From JAICMB01 sp963838885 (GTDB taxonomy: Bacteria > Acidobacteriota > Terriglobia > Bryobacterales > Bryobacteraceae): a stretch of DNA of 64,000 bases. Numbering within the stretch: position 1 is the first letter of the stretch; each line of letters begins with the position of its first letter. The stretch spans positions 114,361 through 178,360 of the forward strand of contig CAWITB010000027.1 in NCBI GenBank assembly GCA_963838885.1. The letters run 5' to 3'. The position numbers and the translations under genes are program-made. The notes under the pieces were generated by a model, which worked only from the letters and a program-made list of their open reading frames with translations, made no database searches and was not told where the DNA came from. Positions 25,929 to 35,100 of this stretch are shown in pieces.

Positions 25929-27251
25929 ATGAAAGCAATCCGGATTGCAACCGTTTTATTATTAGCCGCTGGATTCGCTGCCGCGCAACCGCCTGCCACG
26001 CATCCCGCCGAGGCGCATCCCATTGTGTTGCGCGCGGCGCGGCTGCTCGATGTCGAAGCCGGCCGCATCATTACTCCCGGCGAGGTGCTGGTCGAGGGCC
26101 AGCGCATCGTGGACGCCGGGCCGTCGGTAGCGCATCCCGCCGGGGCGCAGACCATCGACTTAGGCGACCGCACGCTGATGCCGGGCTTGATCGACGCTCA
26201 CGTGCATTTGTTCCTGCATCCGGGCGCGGAGGATCTGCAGACCGTGGAGGAGTCGGTCCCACAGCGCACCATCGTCGCTTTATTGGCGGCGCGTGACGAT
26301 TTAATGGCGGGATTCACGGCGGAGCGCGATATGGGGACCGAGGGCGCGGGTTCGGCCGACACCGCGGTGCGGAACGCGATCAATCAGGGAAAGCTTCCTG
26401 GCCCGCGGCTGCGTATCAGCGGCAATGCCATCGATATTCTCGGCGGGCATGAGGACGCCATTCACTACAATCCCGAGCAGCGCGTCCTTCCCAACGCCAC
26501 CTGGGCCAACAATGCCGATGAGATCGTGACGGTGATCCGGCAACAGTTCAAGGAGGGCGCCGACTTCATCAAGATGTACGAGACCGGACGGGATTCCTTC
26601 CGCGATGGGCAGTTCTCGACGCCATATCAGTACACGGAGGAGCAACTGGCGGCGGCCGTGAAGGAAACGGCGCGGGTCGGAAAACATGTCGCGGTCCATG
26701 CCACCGGAGAGCCTGGGACGCTTTATGCCGCGCGCGCCGGAGTGGCCTCGATCGACCATGCCGACCAGCTCAGCGGCGAGACCATGCGGCTGATGAAGGA
26801 GAAGAACATCTTCGCCGTCCCGACGTTCGCCATCTCGGAATATTTCGCCGAACACGCGGCGTCTCCAAGGCAGGGCGAGAGTCTGCATCGCACTCTGCAA
26901 TTCCACGCCGAGCAGTTTCGCAAGCAGATGGCCGCGGGCGTTCCCTTCGCCGTGGGATCGGACGTGGGTCCGTTCCCGCATGGAACGCAGGCCCGCGAAT
27001 ACGAATTAATGGCGAAGTACGGCATGGCTCCGGCCGATGTGCTGCGCGCGGGATTGCGGAATGGCGCGAAGCTGCTCGGATGGGAGGGGCAGATTGGAGC
27101 GCTGAAGAAGGGCTATCTGGCGGATGTGATCGCAGTGGAAGGCAATCCTCTGGAGGACATGGCGGCGCTTACGAAGGTGGTTTTCGTGATGAAGGGAGGG
27201 ATTTTGGAACGGTCCGCGGACGCTTCCTCGCAGGCCGGAAGCGTCCGCTAG
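25929..27251 (+). CDS. Secreted metal-dependent amidohydrolase
   Basis: A 440-residue exported amidohydrolase with signal peptide MKAIRIATVLLLAAGFAAAQ. The urease/amidohydrolase metal site is visible: HxH in LIDAHVHLFLHP near residue 97, a lysine in DFIKMYETGRD that may be carboxylated, metal histidines in HVAVHATGEPG and SIDHADQ, and the catalytic aspartate in AVGSDVGPFPHG. The flanking beta-domain (LRAARLLDVEAGRIITPGEVLVEGQRI; KKGYLADVIAVEGNPLEDM) is typical of imidazolonepropionase/Xaa-Pro-dipeptidase-like members. The likely role is hydrolysis of cyclic amides or dipeptides in the periplasm. It stands alone on the plus strand. Confidence 0.9.
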   Translation: MKAIRIATVLLLAAGFAAAQPPATHPAEAHPIVLRAARLLDVEAGRIITPGEVLVEGQRIVDAGPSVAHPAGAQTIDLGDRTLMPGLIDAHVHLFLHPGAEDLQTVEESVPQRTIVALLAARDDLMAGFTAERDMGTEGAGSADTAVRNAINQGKLPGPRLRISGNAIDILGGHEDAIHYNPEQRVLPNATWANNADEIVTVIRQQFKEGADFIKMYETGRDSFRDGQFSTPYQYTEEQLAAAVKETARVGKHVAVHATGEPGTLYAARAGVASIDHADQLSGETMRLMKEKNIFAVPTFAISEYFAEHAASPRQGESLHRTLQFHAEQFRKQMAAGVPFAVGSDVGPFPHGTQAREYELMAKYGMAPADVLRAGLRNGAKLLGWEGQIGALKKGYLADVIAVEGNPLEDMAALTKVVFVMKGGILERSADASSQAGSVR

Positions 27252-27259
27252 AGGCGGCG

Positions 27260-28628
27260 TTATCTGCGAGGGCGCGTACGGCGCACGGGCGCGGGGTTCG
27301 TGCCGGTCCAGCCTTCCAGGTTTTTCTTGTCAACCGTGAAGGTCACCATAAAAGGATTCGCGGTATAGCTGTCCGCGACGCCGGAGAACGAGAGCGTCGT
27401 GCCGGGATCCACTTTGCCCGGAAGCGGCGTCTCGAATTTCAAGGTGGCGTCCGGGACGTTTGGGTTTTCAATCCCGATCACGACGGTCTTGGGCCGGGTT
27501 GCGGGTTCCATGGAGATCACTTTGCCGGTGAATTTCTGGACGCCATTAGCGCCGCGCGGGAAGCAGCGTGCCTTTCATGTTAGTCGTTGAAGTAGGTCGC
27601 GCCATCGGGCGCCGTCAACTGCGTTTTAATGCTGCGTCCACAGCGCTATATCCGGATGCGCGGCTGAGTTCCTTCTGCTCCTGTTCCAGCTTGGCTTTCT
27701 CGATATCGGCCGTGCTTTGAATCTTGAAGTCCGGCGCCGGAGTTGGATTGGTCTTGGCGATTTGCAGAATCTGATCGATCCTGTCGGTGTTCCCGTGATA
27801 CTTGGTGTACAGATCGGTAAATTGTTTCTTCACCAGATCGCGGCCGGTCTGCCCCAACGCCCCCTGGCCGTCATAGGCGGCCGCGCGGGCATAGTAGTAC
27901 AGAGCTTCGGACTGTTTTTCGGGCTTGTGCTCCAGCAAGATTTCGATGCCCAGCCAATACGCGGCTTCGCTATCCTTGGGATTTTCCGCCAGGCTCTTCT
28001 TAAATTCGGCCTCGGCGGCATCGGGCTGCTTGCGCTGCATGGCGACCCACCCGAGGGTCTTATGCGCGATCGCTTCCACGTCCCCTTTGGCCTTCTGCCA
28101 ATCGGCATCGGTTACGCTGGCCGGTTTCGCCCCGGCCAAAATGGCATTGGCGGCGCTCTCGGCCGCGCTGAGTTGATCGGCCGTCGGCGTGATATTGAGG
28201 GGGACGAGCTGCGGCGTCAGCAGCGCGGTGTAGTACAGCGCCGCGAAATCCTTGGGATCGCGGGCGAGGATCTCCTTGGCGGCGTTCAATGCCTCGGGTA
28301 TTTTATTCATTGCCGCGTAGGTGGTGAGGTACGCCGCCTGACGAAGGTCGATGAACTGCGTGTTCGGATATTTTTCCTTCCACTGATTCAACTTCTCGAG
28401 CCGGCTCTGTGGATTCGTATCTTTAGTGATCGCGTCATAGAGATCGTATTCGGCGCGATCCGCCCAATTCTTCTGTCCCGTATTGCTGGTCGCGGGCGTC
28501 TGCCCGCTCGTCTGGCCGGTATTGGTGGTAGCGGGCGCCTGCCCGCTCGTCTGCGCTCGCAACCCCGCCGGCGCGAGGGCAAAAAATCCCGTTAGGGCCA
28601 CAGCCGCGACTATTTTCCGTGCCTTCAT
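27260..28628 (-). CDS. Secreted TPR-repeat protein (three frameshifts near the C-terminus)
   Basis: Starts at ATG 28628 with signal peptide KIVAAVALTGFFALAPAGLRA, then a Gly/Thr/Gln repeat (TGQAPATTNTGQ, TSGQTPATSNTGQ), and TPR-like helices through residue 310 (FAALYYTALLTPQLVPL, EAEFKKSLAENPKDSEAAYWLGIEIL). The main frame stops at 27615, but KTQLTAPDGATYFND follows in the next frame after one missing A at 27624-27627, MKGTLLPA in a third after one extra base near 27582, and GANGVQKFTGKV in a fourth after one extra base near 27549-27560. With these three changes 455 residues read continuously, ending in a beta domain (VVIGIENPNVPDATLKF). Three indels in 80 bases could mean poor sequence or true decay. 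Confidence 0.75.
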
Positions 28629-28803
28629 CAACACTGCCCGCCTTTCAATTTTCCGTTCTTATCGCCAGGAGTCCCGTCAAATGCTGGTATCGAGTGCAAT
28701 TGCGGAGTATAGCCGAAAAGACGCCATTCTGGCAACTTACCTGTACGGTTAGATGGCGGAAAGGCTTAAGTTGTTCCCAATTCCGCGAGCGGCGGCGGCC
28801 CAT

Positions 28804-30018
28804 CTAAACACTCCGGAAGGCCAGTACCGCATTCAAGCCCCCGAAAGCGAAGGAGTTCGAGAGCGCGCACTCGACTTCGGCGCGACGCGGCTCGTTGGGT
28901 ACGACGTCCAGGTCGCAGGCCGGATCGGGCGTGGTGTAATTTGCCGTCGGTGGAATGATCCCGCAGCGCAGGGCCATGATCGTCGCCACGGCTTCAATCG
29001 CGCCGGCCGCCCCCAAGGCATGGCCGTGCATCGATTTCGTCGAGCTCACCGCGAGTTTACCGGCGTGGGCCGCAAAAACCTGCCGGATGGCAGAGGTTTC
29101 GGTGGCGTCGTTGGCCGGCGTCGCCGTGCCATGCGCGTTGATGTAGCCGATCTGCTCCGGAGCCAGTGCGGCATCGCTCAGCGCCGCGCGCATAGCGCGC
29201 GCGGCGCCCTCGGAGCTGGGCTGCGTAATATGATGGGCGTCCGACGACATGCCGAAGCCGGCGATCTCGGCATAGATGCGGGCGCCGCGCGAGCGCGCCG
29301 CTTCCAACGTTTCCAGAACCAGCATGGCGCCGCCTTCTCCCAGAATCAGGCCGCGGCGGTCCTTCGAAAATGGGCGGCAGGTGTCCGGCGAAACCACGCG
29401 CATGGCTTCCCAGGCCTTTAAGAATCCCATGCTGAAAACCGCTTCGCTGCCGCCCGTAATGGCGGCGTCGACCCTCCCGTCGCGGATCATCCAAAAAGCT
29501 TGCCCGATGGCGTGATTGGCGGAGGAGCAGGCGGTAGAGACCGTATAGGTGGGGCCGACAATCCCATATTCAAGCGAGATGCGGCTCGCCGCGGCATTGC
29601 CCATGGTGCGTGGAATAGTGAAAGGGTTTACGCGGTTGCTGTTGTTGCGGTAGAGCCCGACGAAGCCCTCGTCTTCGGTGGTCTGTCCGCCCACACAGGA
29701 GCCGGTCACGATGGCGGTGCGCTCGCCCAGTTCGGGCGTGAATCGCAGGCCGCAATCGGCGATGGCCTCGCGCGCCGCAAGGACTCCGAATTGGGCGAAA
29801 CGGTCGAGCAGACCGATGTCTTTTTCATCGAAATGCGCCGCCGCGTTGTAATCCGGAACTTCGGCGGCGTTGGGAAAGCGAAGCTGCGAGCGATCCACCA
29901 GTTGCATGGGACGAATGCCGCCGCGGCCGTGCGAGAGAGCGTCCCAGAACGATTCCCGTCCGGTTCCGAGGGCGGAGATAATGCCGGCTCCGGTGATTAC
30001 CACGCGGCGTCGCGGCAT
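28804..30018 (-). CDS. fabF: 3-oxoacyl-[acyl-carrier-protein] synthase II (KAS II)
   Basis: Condenses malonyl-ACP with an acyl-ACP in the cytoplasm. All 404 residues fit FabF-type thiolase-fold enzymes: catalytic C164 in VSTACSSANHA, H296 in NAHGTATPAND, H333 in KSMHGHALGAAG, and the C-terminal SFAFGGLNAVLAF loop. It starts two bases after the stop of an acyl carrier protein gene. The adjacent polysaccharide deacetylase and enolase-superfamily genes, and the absence of fabD, fabG or fabH, suggest that this is a dedicated rather than a housekeeping synthase. That is inference from context. Confidence 0.93.
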   Translation of the reverse strand: MPRRRVVITGAGIISALGTGRESFWDALSHGRGGIRPMQLVDRSQLRFPNAAEVPDYNAAAHFDEKDIGLLDRFAQFGVLAAREAIADCGLRFTPELGERTAIVTGSCVGGQTTEDEGFVGLYRNNSNRVNPFTIPRTMGNAAASRISLEYGIVGPTYTVSTACSSANHAIGQAFWMIRDGRVDAAITGGSEAVFSMGFLKAWEAMRVVSPDTCRPFSKDRRGLILGEGGAMLVLETLEAARSRGARIYAEIAGFGMSSDAHHITQPSSEGAARAMRAALSDAALAPEQIGYINAHGTATPANDATETSAIRQVFAAHAGKLAVSSTKSMHGHALGAAGAIEAVATIMALRCGIIPPTANYTTPDPACDLDVVPNEPRRAEVECALSNSFAFGGLNAVLAFRSV

Positions 30019-30020
30019 TG

Positions 30021-30296
30021 CTAAGCTCTCAGGGCAACCTCGTGTTGGCCTCCGCCGCCACCTTGAATCAGCTTGCGAACTCCGTCGATGGCGTCCTGGA
30101 CGGTGCGGATGGTCTGAGCTTCCTCATCGGGAATGTTGACGTTGAATTCGTTCTCCAGCGCGAAAAGGATGTTGATTCCATCCAGCGAGTCGATGCCCAG
30201 CTCCTCGAAAGAACTCTCCGCGGCGATCTTTTCAACCGGAATGTGCTGTGTCGCCGCAATCACGGCGATTACGCGCTGGCTCAAATCGTCGGGCAT
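30021..30296 (-). CDS. Acyl carrier protein
   Basis: A 91-residue acidic four-helix carrier: MPDDLSQRVIAVIAATQHIP, FEELGIDSLDGINILFALENEF with the phosphopantetheine serine S37, and IPDEEAQTIRTVQDAIDGV. The tail GGGGGQHEVALRA is unusual for housekeeping AcpP. The DSLDG sequence replaces the usual DSLD(T/S)VEL. ATG 30296 overlaps the end of the deacetylase gene by 16 bases and the stop is two bases before fabF, so the three are translationally coupled. It probably carries the acyl chain elongated by the neighbouring ketosynthase. Confidence 0.93.
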   Translation of the reverse strand: MPDDLSQRVIAVIAATQHIPVEKIAAESSFEELGIDSLDGINILFALENEFNVNIPDEEAQTIRTVQDAIDGVRKLIQGGGGGQHEVALRA

Positions 30297-31000
30297 ATAA
30301 TGTCGCTCACCTTCTCGAAATGGTACCCCGTGTCGATCAGCCTTGGCAGAATTCGCTCCATCGCTTGCAGTGTGACACGAATGTCGGGCCGGGGTTCGAG
30401 GAGGCGGCCGTCGTGCAGACAAAAGATCGCGCCGCCGCGGGCCTGGCGCTCGAGAAGCGCGGCGATGGCGCCGGTGTTCCGCCTCCAGTCTCCGCCCATG
30501 GTGGTCCACATAACGCCGAGGAGTCCCGCACGGCGTTGCGCTTCGCGGAGTCCGAACCAGCGCACGCCGTAGGGGGCGCGGAACAAAACGGGGCGGATAC
30601 CGGTTGCGCTTTCGATGGAGTCTTGCGCTCGCGCGATTTCGTCCACGATGAAGCGCCCGGATTTAAAGCACAGGAAAGGGTGCGTATCCGTGTGGTTGCC
30701 GATCTCGTGACCCGCCGCGGCCACTTCGCGCGCGATCCCGGGCAGACGGCGAACGTTCGCGCCGCATTCAAAGAACGTCGCGGGAGCCTGATACCGTTGC
30801 AGCAGTTCCAGCAGTTGAGGGGTCGATTCGCTGGGGCCATCGTCAAACGTCAGCGCGATGGAGCGGCGCGTCGCCACGCCACGATATACCGACGGCGCGA
30901 GCAGCGTTGCGGAGCGCCCGCGCACCGCGTAGGCCATCACAGCGCCCGCTCCCGCCGCGATGCCGCCGAAGACGCGTGCGGCGCGCGCTACTTCTCCCAT
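30281..31000 (-). CDS. Polysaccharide deacetylase (NodB/CE4 family)
   Basis: A 239-residue CE4 enzyme removing N-acetyl (or related) groups from a carbohydrate. Residues 10-25 form a hydrophobic, Ala/Gly-rich N-terminal anchor (VFGGIAAGAGAVMAYAV). Catalytic motifs are present: TFDDGPSE (residues 51-58, metal Asp54), HTDTH (103-107, metal histidines), RAPYGVRW, and the C-terminal FCLHDGR. Its start overlaps the end of the enolase-superfamily gene by 13 bases and its end overlaps the ACP gene. Coupling with an ACP and KAS hints at N-deacetylation followed by N-acylation of a sugar or at a lipid-linked glycan; this is inferred only. Confidence 0.92.
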   Translation of the reverse strand: MGEVARAARVFGGIAAGAGAVMAYAVRGRSATLLAPSVYRGVATRRSIALTFDDGPSESTPQLLELLQRYQAPATFFECGANVRRLPGIAREVAAAGHEIGNHTDTHPFLCFKSGRFIVDEIARAQDSIESATGIRPVLFRAPYGVRWFGLREAQRRAGLLGVMWTTMGGDWRRNTGAIAALLERQARGGAIFCLHDGRLLEPRPDIRVTLQAMERILPRLIDTGYHFEKVSDIICPTI

Positions 31001-32223
31001 TGAGCGCTGTGATCGGAGGTGACAGCGCGCATCTCGCGCGGCGAATCGATTTCGAAAAACGACCAGGGGCCGGGAATCCAGGGATAGCGCTCAATGACGG
31101 CTTCGTCGATCTCGATGCCCCACCCCGGACCTTTGGGAACGATCAAGTCCCCGTGATCGATCTCCAGCGGCTCCTTCAGAATTTCGGCGGCCAGGGGGAA
31201 GGGATACATGCCCGCGCGTCCGGGGCTCGAATAGCATGGAAACTCCAGCCATTCGACAACGAGCTCGGGCCAGCAAATCCCGAGGTGCGCGGCCGCAATC
31301 ACCTCGAGAGCGGTACCCCAGCTATGGAATGCGAACTTCAGGCTGCCGCGGCCGATTTCGGAGAACAGACGCCGCGCCATGGGAAAGCCGCCCTGGCAGA
31401 CCACGTCCATCTGCACATAGTCGACGCTGCCGCTCACGATCAGGTCCATGTAATGCGCTTCGTCGGGCTCGTGCTCGCCTCCGGCAATGGGAACGTAATC
31501 CAGCTCCTTCAGGCGCCGGTAACCTTCGTGATTTTCGGGCGGAAGCGGCTCTTCGAGCCACGCGATGTTGTAATCGGCGAACTGCTCGGCGAGTTTGTCG
31601 ATCATGGACGTCAGGTAATTGCGGTTGCCCATGCGCCACCACGTGTGGGCGTCGATCATGAGGTCGAAATCGGGGCCGACGGCCTCGCGCATCAGGCGCA
31701 CGGTTTCGAGGTCGCGTTCGGGGCCGATGCCGGAGCGCATTTTATAGGCTCGGAATCCGAGGGCCGCGATGGCCGCCGCCTCCTTGGCGTAGTCTTCCGG
31801 TTCCATATACATTCCGGCGCTGCCATAGAGGCGAATGCGATCGCGCACCCGGCCGCCGAGCAGCTCCGAGACCGGGACTCCCTTGTCTTTGCCCAGAAGA
31901 TCGTATAGCGCCATCTCGACGGAGCAATAGATGCGTTCGATTGCGGGGTCCTGTCCGGGGCCTTCGAGGAAGTGAACGCGCAATGCATCGGGGTCGGCGA
32001 GAACACGGCCGTCAAGGAAGGGAGCGATGACCTTCTCGATGATGTCCCGGGCGCGCTCGCTGCCCTGGCCGGGAGCGTAGCCCACGAGGCCATTGTCCGT
32101 TTCGACGCGAATGAGCATGGCATCGCGCTTGACGATGGTGCGCTCGCCGCCGAAGTAGAAAAGCCGCAGTGGGGAAGGGAACGGGTAAGAGAGCAGATCG
32201 GCGCGTAGGGAGGAGATTTTCAT
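30988..32223 (-). CDS. Mandelate racemase/muconate lactonizing enzyme-type enolase superfamily protein
   Basis: A 411-residue enzyme with an N-terminal capping domain (RVETDNGLVGYAPGQGSE) and a TIM barrel. Visible are the KMR motif (YKMRSGIG) that replaces KxK, the metal ligands D in DLMIDAHTWW, E in AWLEEPLPPEN and E in IAGGEHEPDE, and the general-base histidine in FAFHSWGTALEV. This places it in the mandelate racemase subgroup, whose members dehydrate or epimerise sugar acids. The start ATG 32223 (MKISSLRADLL) was chosen over an open extension to 32328. First gene of the operon with deacetylase, ACP and KAS; exact substrate unknown. Confidence 0.9.
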   Translation of the reverse strand: MKISSLRADLLSYPFPSPLRLFYFGGERTIVKRDAMLIRVETDNGLVGYAPGQGSERARDIIEKVIAPFLDGRVLADPDALRVHFLEGPGQDPAIERIYCSVEMALYDLLGKDKGVPVSELLGGRVRDRIRLYGSAGMYMEPEDYAKEAAAIAALGFRAYKMRSGIGPERDLETVRLMREAVGPDFDLMIDAHTWWRMGNRNYLTSMIDKLAEQFADYNIAWLEEPLPPENHEGYRRLKELDYVPIAGGEHEPDEAHYMDLIVSGSVDYVQMDVVCQGGFPMARRLFSEIGRGSLKFAFHSWGTALEVIAAAHLGICWPELVVEWLEFPCYSSPGRAGMYPFPLAAEILKEPLEIDHGDLIVPKGPGWGIEIDEAVIERYPWIPGPWSFFEIDSPREMRAVTSDHSAQWEK

Positions 32224-32330
32224 CTCTGGGGAAAGCAATAGCGTATCATGCCGCATTCGCGAGGTGGCGAACAAACAGCGAAACAAGCTGCCGGATGGCG
32301 GGCGTCTAGTGTTTGGAGGGAGAAACAAAT

Positions 32331-32714
32331 ATGCCCGTCGACGATTTAAAGAAAAGCCCCATGATGAGTCACCTCATCGGCACGCTCGAGCGGGGCGAAT
32401 CGATCGGCCACTATGGACGGCTCGCCTTTGCCATGGTGGCGCGGCATTTCATGGAAGACGGCGAGGTCGTGTCGATGCTCGAGAAAGATCCGGAGTGCGA
32501 TGAACACGAAGCCACCGGGTTGCTGCGGCAAGTAAACGCGAAGAACTATAACCCGCCGCATCGCGACCGCATTCTCGAATGGATGGACCGGCAGGAATTT
32601 CCGATCTGTCCCGATGTGGAAGATCCGCGCCAGTGCAACGTCTACCGGGATCTGAAATTTCCTCGCGAAATTTACGACCGCATCGAGCAGTTTTATAGCG
32701 AAACTGCGAGCTGA
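32331..32714 (+). CDS. Small conserved acidobacterial-type protein of unknown function
   Basis: A 127-residue soluble protein from ATG 32331, which has GGAGGG eleven bases upstream. It is mostly helical: LKKSPMMSHLIGTLERGESIGHYGRLAFAMVARHFM, acidic EDGEVVSMLEKDPECDEHEA, then YNPPHRDRILEWMDRQEFPICPD and CNVYRDLKFPREIYDRIEQFY. Three cysteines (ECDE, ICPD, QCNVY) could bind a metal or an Fe-S centre. I recall closely similar short proteins in Acidobacteria, all unnamed, so I treat it as a real gene without function. It is divergent from the enolase-superfamily operon. Confidence 0.8.
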   Translation: MPVDDLKKSPMMSHLIGTLERGESIGHYGRLAFAMVARHFMEDGEVVSMLEKDPECDEHEATGLLRQVNAKNYNPPHRDRILEWMDRQEFPICPDVEDPRQCNVYRDLKFPREIYDRIEQFYSETAS

Positions 32715-32730
32715 CCGCTCGGCCGGGTGC

Positions 32731-35100
32731 TTACTGCACAGGCACGGACCGCGCCGGCAACAGGTTCCCCGTCAGCTTCACCTGCCTCTTGCCGGCGGTC
32801 GTCAGATCGAGCACGATGCGCCCGTCAGCCGTGCTCGCTCCCTGGCCGGTAAACGCATCCACGCCGTCGCTCGCCTCCACCTTCGTCAACGCCAGTCGCG
32901 GCCCGAGCAGCCCCGCGCTCAAGGCGTACGCGCCGGCGATGTCCCGCAACTCCGTATCCGCCGTCAACCGCACATCGCGTCCGGCGAACGTTCCGTTCGA
33001 GACCGCGTTCAGCAGCACGTCGCCGCCGGTCCCGCCGGTGTTTAATTCCCCATCCACGTCCAGCTTGCCGGAATTGAAATCCAGATTCGACACCTGCCCC
33101 GTCAAGCGATATCGCGGCAGCGCACCCGACAGATTCACCGTCACGCCGCCCACCGCTTCCATGTCGTCCTGGCGGCACGAGGCATTCGCGAATTCGACCG
33201 TCGTTCCAGTCCAGTCGATTCGCGACTGGAACGCGCACAGCGGAACATCTTCCATCGGCCCCGTGGCGCGCAGGAGCCGTTTCACTTGCACCGTTCCTTG
33301 TATGTCGCGTTCCTTCAACCACGCCGGCACGGGCGCGCGCCGCAGCCGCAAATTCGCGAGAATCCCCTGCCGCCGGCTCAAGGTTGGAAGAAACAGGCGC
33401 TCCAGTTGTTCGAGCGAGGCCTCCGATGCGATCAAGCGCATCGACTGCGGTCCTCCCGCGAGATCGAAGCGGTAATCCGCCTGAATCGCGACCTGCCCAA
33501 CGCGCCCGCGCAGGTTCTTCAACTGCACTTTGCCGTCCGCGATGTTCACGGCCGCGGACATAATTCGCAATGGCGCCGCGATGCCGGGCAACTCCATCTG
33601 CGCATCGTGCACCTCGAAGCCGCCCGACCACTCCCCCGCGGCATCACCCTTCTTGGCGTATCGCAAACCGCCTTCCCAGTTCCCCTGGCGGAATCCGCCC
33701 AAGGCCGCCGCAGCGCCCGCGCTCAGCAGTCGCGCCGCGCCCGACTTAAAATCTTCCGCGCTTAGCAGCCTGGCGCCGATCTGCATTGCAAAATCCCGCG
33801 TATCCGCGTCGTAGCGCGCTTCAATGGTCGCGCTGTGCCCGTCGTCGAGCGTCATCTCGAGCGGCGCCAACGCGATCTCATGATTTGCGATCGCGATCTG
33901 GACCGTATCGAGCTTTGCCGCGCCGGCATCCGGAAATTTCAACGACGCATTCGCGATCGCAAGCCGGCCGCTCAGCCCGCCCGGGCTCGACATTCCAATA
34001 CCGCCGTTCACTTTTCCGTCTACCTGAACGTTCTCCGGCAGCCCCACCCCCAGTCGCCGCGCCGTCTCCGCCAGCGACGACGCAGGCAGGTTCTGAAGCG
34101 CCAGCGTGGCGGCCCATTTTGGAGCCGAAATAAAATCCGTGGCCTCGAATTTCAGCGCCACCGGTATCTTCTCTTCCGATGCCGCGCTGGTCTCCAGATG
34201 GAGCGTTTGCCCCTGCACACCGAGCGCGCCCTCGTACTTCAGCGTCCAACCCTCGCCTTCGGCCGGCATCAGGTCCCAGCGGTGCAGGTCCGATACATTC
34301 AGCGTCCCCTCGATCGCAATATGCGAGAGCGGTCCCGACAGCTTTGCATTCGACGATACGTAGCCGTGTACTCCCAGATCGCGCGCATCGAACAGCCCGA
34401 CCAGCTCGGAAAGGGCGCTGCGCTCGAGTTGCATCGCCATGGTCAGATCGTCCCCGGAGCCGCCCGCATTATGCAGCAGCCCTTTGGCCGAAAGACGTCC
34501 AAACCCCTGGCCGCCGCGATCCGTGCGCGCCGGCGCGCCCGAAAAACTCACCACCAGATCGCCCGCCGCATTGGGATAGATGTCCACATCCGCGTCATTG
34601 ATGTAGAAAACCGATTTGAGAAGCCCGAACTTCAAATCGATGCGGCCGTCCACGATTTCAATATCGGGAAACGAAGCGTGCGGGCTATGTTCTTTCGCCG
34701 CCGCCGCGCGCTTGAAAAACGCCTGCACGTTCCACGGTCCCGCCGCCGTCTTCACCAGGTTTACGCTGGGGTTAACCAGCCGCAATTTCGAAAATGCCAG
34801 GCGGCCCGTTAACAGACTCGCGATCTGCAAGCGCGCCTGCAGCGTTTCCACGTGCGCGAACGGTTCCAGCCCGGCGCTCGGGTCGTCGCCGATCAGCACG
34901 TCCTCGACGCTGAATCCCGGCCCCGTAAACAGGCTGAAGTGGACCTCCCCAAGCTCGACTTTGCGATTGAGCGAATTCTGCAGCGCTGTGCGGATTCTCT
35001 CCCGGAAGCGGTTGGCGTTGAGATATGGCGCCAGCAGTCCCAGAATTACAAACGCCAGCGCCAGCCCGAGAATGCTGCGCCAAAGGATTTTCCGCTTCAC
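32731..35100 (-). CDS. AsmA family protein
   Basis: A 789-residue envelope protein: one N-terminal membrane anchor (LWRSILGLALAFVILGLLAPYL), the AsmA N-terminal signature FRERIRTALQNSLNRKVELGEVHFSLFTGPGF, and then a long repeating beta-taco groove with alternating short strands (about 60-780), ending QVKLTGNLLPARS. AsmA-like proteins bridge the inner and outer membrane and move phospholipids or affect outer-membrane biogenesis. The start is GTG 35100, overlapping the stop of the upstream nucleotidyltransferase gene as GTGA. Last gene of the ctaA-xdhC-mocA-asmA run; the link between AsmA and molybdoenzyme maturation is not obvious. Confidence 0.85.
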   Translation of the reverse strand: MKRKILWRSILGLALAFVILGLLAPYLNANRFRERIRTALQNSLNRKVELGEVHFSLFTGPGFSVEDVLIGDDPSAGLEPFAHVETLQARLQIASLLTGRLAFSKLRLVNPSVNLVKTAAGPWNVQAFFKRAAAAKEHSPHASFPDIEIVDGRIDLKFGLLKSVFYINDADVDIYPNAAGDLVVSFSGAPARTDRGGQGFGRLSAKGLLHNAGGSGDDLTMAMQLERSALSELVGLFDARDLGVHGYVSSNAKLSGPLSHIAIEGTLNVSDLHRWDLMPAEGEGWTLKYEGALGVQGQTLHLETSAASEEKIPVALKFEATDFISAPKWAATLALQNLPASSLAETARRLGVGLPENVQVDGKVNGGIGMSSPGGLSGRLAIANASLKFPDAGAAKLDTVQIAIANHEIALAPLEMTLDDGHSATIEARYDADTRDFAMQIGARLLSAEDFKSGAARLLSAGAAAALGGFRQGNWEGGLRYAKKGDAAGEWSGGFEVHDAQMELPGIAAPLRIMSAAVNIADGKVQLKNLRGRVGQVAIQADYRFDLAGGPQSMRLIASEASLEQLERLFLPTLSRRQGILANLRLRRAPVPAWLKERDIQGTVQVKRLLRATGPMEDVPLCAFQSRIDWTGTTVEFANASCRQDDMEAVGGVTVNLSGALPRYRLTGQVSNLDFNSGKLDVDGELNTGGTGGDVLLNAVSNGTFAGRDVRLTADTELRDIAGAYALSAGLLGPRLALTKVEASDGVDAFTGQGASTADGRIVLDLTTAGKRQVKLTGNLLPARSVPVQ

